Assembly (NCBI GenBank): GCA_050329415.1
Contig: JBHJOS010000153.1
Span: forward strand, 1-36,356
Length of the DNA: 36,356 nt
Origin: JANNOG01 sp050329415
Lineage (GTDB): Bacteria > Actinomycetota > Actinomycetes > Actinomycetales > JBBAYJ01
Direction of reading: 5' to 3'
A program made the position numbers and the translations under genes. Below the pieces are notes generated by a model. It saw only the letters and a program-made list of their open reading frames with translations. It did no database searches and was not told where the DNA came from. This document shows positions 30,545-36,356 of this stretch, piece by piece (the stretch's first letter is position 1; every line of letters begins with the position of its first letter).

Positions 30545-32839
30545 GTGAGCGGCGTTCCGGTGGTCCCCCCGACCTCGGTCGACCCCGTCGGCCCGGTCGA
30601 CGAGGCCCCGGACCACGACGTCCGGGCGGTGCTCGCGATCGCGCCGTTCCGCCGGCTGTGGGCGGTGCTCGCGGCGTCGTCCTTCGGCGACTGGCTGGGT
30701 CTGCTGGCGACGACGACCCTGGCCGCCTGGCTCGCCGGACTGCAGGAGGGCGCGAGCACCGAGGCCGGGCTGGCGGTGGCCGCCGTGCTCGCCCTGCGGC
30801 TGGCCCCGGCGCTGCTGCTCGGGCCGGTGGCCGGCGTCGTCGCCGACCGGGTCGACCGCCGGGTGGTGCTGGTCGCCGGGGACGTCCTGCGGGGGCTGCT
30901 GTTCCTGTCGATCGTCGCCGTCGGAGAGCTGTGGTGGCTGCTCGTGGCCACCGTGCTCATCGAGATGGTGGGGATCTTCTGGCTGCCTGCGAAGGACGCC
31001 ATGGTCCCGACGCTGGTGCCCCGGCACCGTCTGGAGGCCGCCAACCAGATCGGCGTCGTCGCGACGTACGGCACCGCCCCGGTGGCCGCCGTGGTGTTCG
31101 CCGGCATCGGCGCCGCCGTCACCGCGGCCCAGGGCGAGGCCGGCCGACTGCTGGCGGTGGACATCGCGCTCGTCGTCAACGCCGTGACGTTCCTCGTCGC
31201 GGGCGCGGTCGTCGCCACCCTGCCGTCACCCGCCCGCCGCGAGGTCACAGCCGGGCAGTCCGTCTGGGCGGACGTGGTCGAGGGCTGGCGATTCATCGTC
31301 GGGACGCCGCTGATCCGTGGCCTCGTCGGGGGCATGGTGGGGGCCTTCGCCGCCGCCGGGACGGTGATGGGCCTGGGCATCCTCTACGCCGACGCCCTGG
31401 GCGCCGGCCAGGCCGGCTACGGAGTGCTGTTCGGAGCCGCCTTCCTCGGCATGGCACTAGGGGTGTGGCAGGCACCGCGGTCGCTGCGCGGGGTCGACCG
31501 GCGGCGGCTGTTCGGCACGGCCATCGTCGTGGCCGGGCTCTTCCTGCTGCTGGCCGGGTTCAGCCCGCACATCGCCCTCTCCGCGCTGGCGGCAGCCGGC
31601 CTGGGGCTGGGGGCCGGGACGGCCTGGGTCACCGGCCTCACCCTGCTCGGCGGGGAGGTCGACGACGCCGTCCGGGGCCGGACCTTCGCCTTCGTCCAGA
31701 CGGCGATCCGGGTGGTCCTGCTCGCCGTGCTGGCGGCGGCCCCGGCCTTGGCGGCGCTCATCGGGGACCGGGAGGCGGGCCGGTTCAGCTACTCCGGGCC
31801 CGGGCTGGTGCTCGCCGGTGCGGGCGTGCTCGCCGTGGTCGTCGGGGTTCTCACGAGGGCCGCCATGGACCGCGCCGGACCGCGCTCGCCCCGGGGCCGG
31901 CCCGGTCCGGCAGGCCCGCCCCGGCGCCGGGGAGCGGCCGGGCCCGCCGTCCGCCGCCCGGCCCGGGCCGCCGTCCGTCGACCGGCCGGACCCGCCCCGC
32001 GTGCCCGTCGTGTCCGGTCGATGTCGCCGCCCCTGGCGGGGACACCGGCCCGGCCCGTCGATCGCGGCCCGGACGGCACCGGGTTCTTCGTCGCGATCGA
32101 GGGCGGCGACGGCGCCGGCAAGTCGACCCAGGTCCAGCTCCTCGTCGACTGGCTCATCGAGGAGATCGGCCACGAGGCGGTGATGACGCGGGAGCCGGGC
32201 GGGACCAACCTCGGCCGGGGCGTCCGGGCACTGCTGCTCACCTACGCCGACGGCAACCCGGAGCCGCGCGCCGAGGCGCTGCTGTTCGCGGCCGACCGTG
32301 CCCAGCACGTCGACACGCTCGTGCGCCCCGCCCTGGCGCGCGGGGCCGTGGTCGTCACGGACCGGTACGTCGACTCCTCACTGGCGTACCAGGGGGCACG
32401 CGGCGAACTCGAGGTCGCCGACGTTGCTGCGCTCTCCCGCTGGGCCACCGGCGGGCTGCGCCCGGACCTCACGGTCGTCCTCGACCTCGACCCCGGGACG
32501 GCCGCCGCTCGCCTCGCCGACCGGAGGGCCGTCACCGGCGCCGGGCGGGACCGGATCGAGACCGAGTCGCCGGAGTTCCATACCGCGGTCCGCGACACCT
32601 TCCTGCGGCTGGCGGCCGCCGACCCCGACGGCTACGTGGTCGTCGACGCCGACCGGCCGAGCATCGAGGTCGCCGACGACGTCCAGCGGGCGGTCCGGCC
32701 CCGGCTGCCGTTGTCCCGGCACCAGCGGGCGGTCCTGGCGACCCGCCTCGCGGCCGATGCCGACGCCAGGGAGGCCCGCGAGGCGGCCGTCGTCGCCGAG
32801 GCGCAGATCTGGCTCAACCAGCTGGACGCGCGGCTGTGA
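30545..32839 (+). CDS. tmk: MFS transporter-thymidylate kinase fusion
   Basis: A 764-residue fusion. Residues ~25-440 form an MFS-3-like transporter domain with 10-12 spans (FRRLWAVLAASSFGDWLG, GVVADRVDRRVVLVAGD, VRGRTFAFVQTAIR). A linker of about 75 residues rich in Arg, Pro and Ala follows. The C-terminal ~245 residues are dTMP kinase: P-loop EGGDGAGKST at 519-528, TREPGGTNLGRGVR, DRYVDSSLAYQG near 606, and the LID-region ADRRAV. It phosphorylates dTMP to dTDP. Fused forms are known in Streptomyces and relatives. The MFS part's substrate is unknown. An internal ATG at 32021 could give a free 272-residue kinase. The stop overlaps holB (GTGA). Confidence 0.93.
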   Translation: MSGVPVVPPTSVDPVGPVDEAPDHDVRAVLAIAPFRRLWAVLAASSFGDWLGLLATTTLAAWLAGLQEGASTEAGLAVAAVLALRLAPALLLGPVAGVVADRVDRRVVLVAGDVLRGLLFLSIVAVGELWWLLVATVLIEMVGIFWLPAKDAMVPTLVPRHRLEAANQIGVVATYGTAPVAAVVFAGIGAAVTAAQGEAGRLLAVDIALVVNAVTFLVAGAVVATLPSPARREVTAGQSVWADVVEGWRFIVGTPLIRGLVGGMVGAFAAAGTVMGLGILYADALGAGQAGYGVLFGAAFLGMALGVWQAPRSLRGVDRRRLFGTAIVVAGLFLLLAGFSPHIALSALAAAGLGLGAGTAWVTGLTLLGGEVDDAVRGRTFAFVQTAIRVVLLAVLAAAPALAALIGDREAGRFSYSGPGLVLAGAGVLAVVVGVLTRAAMDRAGPRSPRGRPGPAGPPRRRGAAGPAVRRPARAAVRRPAGPAPRARRVRSMSPPLAGTPARPVDRGPDGTGFFVAIEGGDGAGKSTQVQLLVDWLIEEIGHEAVMTREPGGTNLGRGVRALLLTYADGNPEPRAEALLFAADRAQHVDTLVRPALARGAVVVTDRYVDSSLAYQGARGELEVADVAALSRWATGGLRPDLTVVLDLDPGTAAARLADRRAVTGAGRDRIETESPEFHTAVRDTFLRLAAADPDGYVVVDADRPSIEVADDVQRAVRPRLPLSRHQRAVLATRLAADADAREAREAAVVAEAQIWLNQLDARL

Positions 32840-33978
32840 GCGTCTGGGACGCGGTCGTCGGTCAGCAGCGGGCCGTCGCCCTGCTCCGCCGCGCCGTGAC
32901 GCGGCAGCACGAGGCGCCCGGGCTCGCTCACGCCTGGCTGGTCACCGGACCCCCCGGGTCGGGCCGGTCGGTGGCCGCGCGGGCGTTCGCCGCCGCGCTG
33001 CAGTGCCCGGACGGCGGGTGCGGCCGGTGCCCGCAGTGCCGGGAGACGCTGGCGGGCGCACACCCGGACGTCACCGTGCTCGCGACCGACGAGATGCAGC
33101 TGCGCAAGGACACGGTGGTCGGGCTGATCCGGCGGGCCAACGCCGCTCCCGCCAGGGGACGCCGGACGGTGGTGATCGTCGAGGACGCCGACCGGCTCCA
33201 GGACGTCGGCGCCACGATGCTCCTCAAGGAGATCGAGGAGCCGCCGCCCCGGACGGTGTGGGTCCTCTGCGCCCCCTTCCCGGAGGACCTGCTCCCGACC
33301 ATCCGAAGCCGGTGCCGGCTCGTCACGCTCGGCATCCCGTCCCCGGCGGCGGTGGTGGAGTTCCTCGTGACGCGGACCGGGGTCGGCGCCGCCGAGGCCG
33401 GGTGGGCGGCCGCCGCCAGCCAGGGTCACATCGGCGTGGCTCGCCGGCTCGCCGTCGACCACGATGCCCGGCGGCGGCGCCGCGACGTGCTGCGCCTGCC
33501 GTCGTCGCTCACCGGGGTGCCGGACGCTGTGCAGGCGGCGTCCGACCTGAGGGAGATCGCCACCGAGGACGCCGCCGCCGAGACCGAGCGGGTCCACGAG
33601 GCGGAGCAGGCGGACTGGCTGCACGCCATGGGGGTCGAGTCGGCCGACCAGCTGCCCCGCCAACTGCGCACCCAGTGGAAGGACCTGTTGACCTCGCAGA
33701 AGCGGCGGGCCCGGCGCAGCGTCACCGACGGGCTGGACCGGGCGCTGCTCGACCTCACGGGTCTGTACCGGGACGTGCTGGCGGTGCAGTTCGGCGCCTC
33801 GGTCCCGCTGGTCAACGCCGACCTGCGTGCCGAGGTGGAGGAACTGGCCGCGCGCCACGACCCCGCGGCGGTGCTCCTGGCGGTCGACGCCATCTCGCGC
33901 ACCCGGACCAGACTGACGCAGAACGCCGCCCTTCCCCTGGCGCTGGAGGCGCTCGCGGTGCGGATGGTGCCGGCCTGA
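32836..33978 (+). CDS. holB: DNA polymerase III subunit delta'
   Basis: A clamp-loader subunit of 380 residues. The N-terminal AAA+ domain begins VWDAVVGQQRAVALL, with LAHAWLVTGPPGSGRSVAARAF: the P-loop Lys is replaced by Arg, as expected for a non-hydrolysing delta'. Four zinc ligands C57, C62, C65 and C68 lie in CPDGGCGRCPQC. VVIVEDADRLQDVGATMLLK and EEPPPRTVWVL are the Walker B and sensor parts, and TIRSRC carries the arginine finger. Later helices form the collar domain. The GTG overlaps the tmk stop, the usual actinobacterial tmk-holB coupling, which links dTTP supply to replication. Confidence 0.93.
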   Translation: MSVWDAVVGQQRAVALLRRAVTRQHEAPGLAHAWLVTGPPGSGRSVAARAFAAALQCPDGGCGRCPQCRETLAGAHPDVTVLATDEMQLRKDTVVGLIRRANAAPARGRRTVVIVEDADRLQDVGATMLLKEIEEPPPRTVWVLCAPFPEDLLPTIRSRCRLVTLGIPSPAAVVEFLVTRTGVGAAEAGWAAAASQGHIGVARRLAVDHDARRRRRDVLRLPSSLTGVPDAVQAASDLREIATEDAAAETERVHEAEQADWLHAMGVESADQLPRQLRTQWKDLLTSQKRRARRSVTDGLDRALLDLTGLYRDVLAVQFGASVPLVNADLRAEVEELAARHDPAAVLLAVDAISRTRTRLTQNAALPLALEALAVRMVPA

Positions 33979-34008
33979 GGCGTGGCGGCCCAGGACGGTG
34001 GCGGCGGG

Positions 34009-34014
34009 CAGTAT
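34009..34014 (+). promoter_or_regulatory. Predicted leaderless -10 of the Tap-type hydrolase (CAGTAT)
   Basis: CAGTAT is followed by 6 nt and the GTG at 34021. The same hexamer precedes the glycosyltransferase start at 7268 with 7 nt. Confidence 0.4.
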
Positions 34015-34020
34015 GGCCCC

Positions 34021-35643
34021 GTGACCGCTCCCTCCGCGCCCCGTCCGGTCCGGGCGTCCGCCGTCGCGCTGCTGGCGGCGACGGTCGTCCTCGCCGGGTG
34101 CACCGTGGCCCGGGACGACGCGTCCGCCGGCGGGACCAGTGAGGAGCCGCGCCCGTCCGCGGCCGCCTCGCAGTCCGGTGCCTCGGCGACCGCTCGTCCC
34201 ACCACGCTCGAGGATTACCTGACCCAGACCGTCGAATGGGGGTCCTGCGACGAGTTCGAGGCCCCGCCAGGTGCCACCTCGGACGGGTTCGAGTGCGGCT
34301 ACCTGCTGGTGCCGCTGCGGTACGACGACCCGGCGGGCGACACCGTCGAGATCGCCGTCAACCGCCGGCCGGCTCGCGGCGGCGAGGCTCGCGGCGCCCT
34401 GGTCGTCAACCCCGGGGGACCGGGCGGGTCCGGCGTGGACCATGCGTTCGGCGACACCTTCACGGCGTCGGCGGCGGTCGTCGCCGAGTACGACCTCGTG
34501 GGGTTCGACCCCCGCGGCGTCGCCCGGTCCGAGGGCGTGGACTGCCTGGACGACGAGGAGGTCGACGCCTACCTCGCCGCCGACCGCACCCCCGACATCG
34601 CCTCCGAGCGGGCGGAGTACCGGGGCCTGCTGGAGGACCTCGCGCGGGGGTGCGCGGGCGAGACGCCCCTCGTCGCCCACATGGGAACCGAGGACGTCGC
34701 GCGCGACGTGGACGTGCTGCGGGCCGCGCTCGGCGAGGACCGCCTCAACTGGCTGGGCAAGTCGTACGGGACCCAGCTCGGGGCGGTGTACGCCCAGCTG
34801 TTCCCCGACCGGGTGGGCCGAATGGTCCTCGACGGCGGGGTGGACCCCCGCTCCGGTGTCACCGGGTCGCAGGCCGCGGTCGAGCAGATCGCAGGTTTCG
34901 AGCTGGCCCTGGAGTCGTTCGTCGAGGACTGCCTGGCCCGCGCCGGCTGCCCGCTGACGGGAACCACGGACCAAGGGGTCTCCCAGGTGGTCCGCTTCGT
35001 CGAGCGGCTGGACGCGGCGCCCCTGCCGACCGGTGACGAGGAGCGGCCACTGACCCAGGGCCTCGCGGTCTACGGCGTCTTCGCCCCGCTGTACCAGCGG
35101 GACGCCTGGCAGCTGCTGCGCGAAGCCCTCGGGCAGGGGTTCGAGGGCGACGCCTCGACCCTGCTCGTGCTCGCCGACCTGTACAGCCAGCGCGAGGGCG
35201 ACGGGTCCTACCGCGGCAACGCCGTCGAGGCGATGCCGGCGGTGAGTTGCCTGGACGTCGACCCGGACGCACCCGAGGAGGACCCGGTCGAGGTGCAGCG
35301 CGCCCTCGAGGCGGCCGCCCCCGAGCTGGGTCCGCTCTTCGACTCCCGTTTCGATGCCTGCGACGACTGGCAGGTGCCGGCCCGCGGCCTGCCCGAGATC
35401 GCGCCGGAGGGCCTGCCGCGGGTCCTCGTCATCGGCACCACCCGGGACCCGGCGACCCCGTACGAGTGGTCGCAGCGGCTGTCCGAGGCGCTGCCGGGAT
35501 CGGTCCTGCTGACGTTCGACGGGGACGGGCACACCGCGTACCTGCAGACGGGTGCCCAGTGCATCGACGAGATCGTCGACGAGTTCCTGCTCGACGGGAG
35601 CATGCCGCCGCCCGGCACGACCTGCGAGGCGGACTACGAGTGA
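34021..35643 (+). CDS. Secreted alpha/beta hydrolase, Tap-type tripeptidyl aminopeptidase-like lipoprotein
   Basis: A 540-residue exported serine hydrolase. The signal peptide (VRASAVALLAATVVLAGC) has a lipobox with Cys27, so it is a probable lipoprotein. The mature enzyme has LVVNPGGPGGSGVDHAFG (oxyanion region), FDPRGVARSEGVDC, nucleophile Ser248 in LGKSYGTQLGAVYAQ, Asp476 in IGTTRDPATPYEWS and His504 in GDGHTAYLQ. The C-terminal part is the TAP-like domain. Relatives (SlpD/SlpE, Tap of Streptomyces) release tripeptides from protein N-termini. The gene follows holB in many actinobacteria. The GTG at 34021 follows CAGTAT by 6 nt; a longer start at 33982 would put sequence ahead of the signal peptide. 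Confidence 0.9.
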   Translation: MTAPSAPRPVRASAVALLAATVVLAGCTVARDDASAGGTSEEPRPSAAASQSGASATARPTTLEDYLTQTVEWGSCDEFEAPPGATSDGFECGYLLVPLRYDDPAGDTVEIAVNRRPARGGEARGALVVNPGGPGGSGVDHAFGDTFTASAAVVAEYDLVGFDPRGVARSEGVDCLDDEEVDAYLAADRTPDIASERAEYRGLLEDLARGCAGETPLVAHMGTEDVARDVDVLRAALGEDRLNWLGKSYGTQLGAVYAQLFPDRVGRMVLDGGVDPRSGVTGSQAAVEQIAGFELALESFVEDCLARAGCPLTGTTDQGVSQVVRFVERLDAAPLPTGDEERPLTQGLAVYGVFAPLYQRDAWQLLREALGQGFEGDASTLLVLADLYSQREGDGSYRGNAVEAMPAVSCLDVDPDAPEEDPVEVQRALEAAAPELGPLFDSRFDACDDWQVPARGLPEIAPEGLPRVLVIGTTRDPATPYEWSQRLSEALPGSVLLTFDGDGHTAYLQTGAQCIDEIVDEFLLDGSMPPPGTTCEADYE

Positions 35644-35647
35644 GACG

Positions 35648-35685
35648 GCGAACGCCGCCGCCCCGGGTGGGACGGCGGCGTTCGC
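35648..35685 (+). terminator. Terminator after the Tap-type hydrolase
   Basis: A perfect 13-bp stem, GCGAACGCCGCCG (35648-35660) with its complement (35673-35685), and a 12-nt loop begin 5 bp after the stop codon. No U-tract follows. Confidence 0.8.
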
Positions 35686-35748
35686 ACGGGCCGGGTGAAC
35701 GACCCGGTCAGGGTGTCGAACCCGGTCTCCGTGTTCGACTCGGTCCGG

Positions 35749-35771
35749 GGCGTCACGTGAACCGTGACGCC
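35749..35771 (-). terminator. Hairpin after the acidic-repeat gene
   Basis: A perfect 9-bp stem, GGCGTCACG with CGTGACGCC, has a 5-nt loop. It lies about 20 bp beyond the minus-strand stop codon at 35790, so it probably ends that transcript. A further 7-bp inverted repeat (GTCGAAC/GTTCGAC) lies near 35716-35737. Confidence 0.6.
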
Positions 35772-35789
35772 GTCACGACGGGCGGGGTG

Positions 35790-36059
35790 CTACGGGGTCA
35801 TCTCGTCGTCGGTCATGCTGTCGTGAGTCATGCTGTCGTCGGTCATCTCGTCGTCGGTCATGCTGTCGTCGGTCATCAGGTCGTCCTCGGTCATGAGGTC
35901 GTCGTCGGTGAGGGCGTCCGTCTCCTCGACGGCGGGGATCTCCGTCTCCTCGGTGGTCGAGTCGTCCTCACCGCAGGCAGCGGCGCCGAGAACGAGGCCG
36001 GCGGCCGCAGCTGCGGCCACCATGGTGCGTCGGACAGTCGAGAGGTGTCGTACGCGCAT
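35790..36059 (-). CDS. Small exported acidic repeat protein, possible lipoprotein
   Basis: An 89-residue protein. A basic N-terminus and hydrophobic signal (RRTMVAAAAAAGLVLGAAAC) ends in a Cys; the lipobox is imperfect (AAAC). The mature part is extremely acidic and ends in tandem units of five or six residues of the form TDDxM: two six-residue units (TDDDLM, TEDDLM), then TDDSM, TDDEM, TDDSM, THDSM and TDDEM. Asp and Met in a regular repeat suggest metal binding, but no known family is recognised. The ATG at 36059 follows TAGCTT by 8 nt, so the mRNA is probably leaderless. Paired 11-bp direct repeats upstream suggest control by an OmpR-type regulator. Confidence 0.7.
   Translation of the reverse strand: MRVRHLSTVRRTMVAAAAAAGLVLGAAACGEDDSTTEETEIPAVEETDALTDDDLMTEDDLMTDDSMTDDEMTDDSMTHDSMTDDEMTP
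35799..35909 (-). repeat. Tandem 15/18-bp coding repeats
   Basis: Seven in-frame units encode TDDxM-type peptides: two of 18 bp and five of 15 bp. On the plus strand the pattern GTCATxxxGTCGTCG recurs. Unit number may vary between strains by slippage. Confidence 0.8.
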
Positions 36060-36067
36060 GGGCGACG

Positions 36068-36073
36068 AAGCTA
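36068..36073 (-). promoter_or_regulatory. Predicted leaderless -10 of the acidic-repeat gene (TAGCTT)
   Basis: TAGCTT on the minus strand, 8 nt before the ATG at 36059. No -35 match is visible at the expected position, which fits an activated promoter. Confidence 0.45.
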
Positions 36074-36102
36074 GGAAGCCTCCCTGACCGTCCCCCGGGA
36101 GT

Positions 36103-36123
36103 GAGGTCACGGAGAGGTCACGG
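36103..36123. promoter_or_regulatory. Two 11-bp-period direct repeats (GAGGTCACGG)
   Basis: GAGGTCACGG occurs at 36103-36112 and 36114-36123. An 11-bp period, one helical turn, is typical of OmpR/PhoB-family operators. The pair lies 30-50 bp upstream of the acidic-repeat gene's -10, where an activator would bind. Confidence 0.45.
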
Positions 36124-36243
36124 TGGGCCGTGGGTACGGTGAGCATCCTCACGCAACCTGAGGGGCGGCTCAGGCGTGCGGCGGAGCCGCTGGGCGTCGG
36201 GGGTGCGTGGCCCGACGAGTCGGTCCGAGCTGTCGTCGCCCCG

Positions 36244-36249
36244 TATGAT
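36244..36249 (+). promoter_or_regulatory. Predicted -10 of the tRNA-Thr gene (TATGAT)
   Basis: TATGAT is a near-consensus -10 and lies 31 bp before the tRNA 5' end. A -35 is not clear. Confidence 0.5.
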
Positions 36250-36280
36250 GCTGCGGTCGCGCCGCCCCGGTGGCGTGCCC

Positions 36281-36356
36281 GCCGCCTTAGCTCAGTCGGC
36301 CAGAGCGACGCACTCGTAATGCGTAGGTCGTGGGTTCGATTCCCACAGGCGGCTCC
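36281..36356 (+). tRNA. tRNA-Thr (anticodon CGT), 3' CCA cut by window end
   Basis: The acceptor stem GCCGCCT pairs with AGGCGGC (36347-36353). The D-arm GCTCAGTCGGCCAGAGC, the anticodon stem ACGCA/TGCGT around loop CTCGTAA (anticodon CGT), and the T-arm GTGGG TTCGATT CCCAC are all intact. The discriminator T is at 36354 and the genomic CC of CCA are the last two bases of the window. It reads ACG threonine codons, common in GC-rich genomes. Confidence 0.97.

Noticed and set aside
32021..32839. Separate tmk gene instead of a fusion
   Set aside because: The transporter and kinase are in one uninterrupted frame with a linker, and fused forms are known in actinobacteria; no ribosome site precedes the internal ATG.

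Overview
The window is very GC-rich DNA from an actinobacterium. The evidence is conserved actinobacterial gene order (HAD-IB phosphatase, 6C RNA, ssd, tad pilus genes, DEAD/DEAH helicase, hppA, topA, tmk, holB), heavy use of GTG starts, 4-base ATGA/GTGA gene overlaps, and TAnnnT -10 boxes lying 6-8 nt before start codons. A Geodermatophilales or Frankiales-like lineage is a guess; only Actinomycetes is supported.

Left part (1-7249, all minus strand): an acetate or monocarboxylate module. In transcription order it holds a LytS-type sensor kinase, a LytTR response regulator, a small two-span membrane protein translationally coupled to a sodium:solute symporter, a DUF485 protein coupled to a second, ActP-like symporter, and acetyl-CoA synthetase (acs), cut by the window edge. 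A direct repeat with LytTR-site geometry precedes the DUF485/actP pair, and a 26-bp palindrome lies between actP and acs. Divergently, from 7268, come a GT87-type membrane mannosyltransferase and a Fic-like protein without the catalytic His motif.

Middle (9451-22359): a HAD-IB phosphatase is divergent from a 6C small RNA and the ssd-tadA-tadB-tadC run. These are followed by the pilin-like DUF4244 gene, tadE and a second TadE-like gene. The last has no in-frame stop before the convergent genes. Next are a LapA-like membrane protein, a DUF1998-type helicase, the K+-independent proton pyrophosphatase hppA and, convergent, the soluble transhydrogenase sthA.

Right part (22456-end): topA is followed by what looks like an accessory insertion between the usually close topA and tmk. 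It holds a DUF559/Vsr-like nuclease, a three-copy hairpin-forming repeat, a decayed GNAT acetyltransferase, a small unknown gene, and a probable glutarate-catabolism set (LysR regulator, glutaryl-CoA dehydrogenase, class III CoA-transferase). The core order then resumes with an MFS-thymidylate kinase fusion, holB and a secreted Tap-type alpha/beta hydrolase. The window ends with a small acidic repeat lipoprotein-like gene and tRNA-Thr(CGT).

The most notable signals are the 6C RNA with a third C-tract hairpin, the repeated leaderless-promoter pattern including one overlapping divergent pair, the LytTR-like operator, the hairpin repeat whose mismatches are G-U wobbles on one strand only, and the stop-less TadE-like gene.
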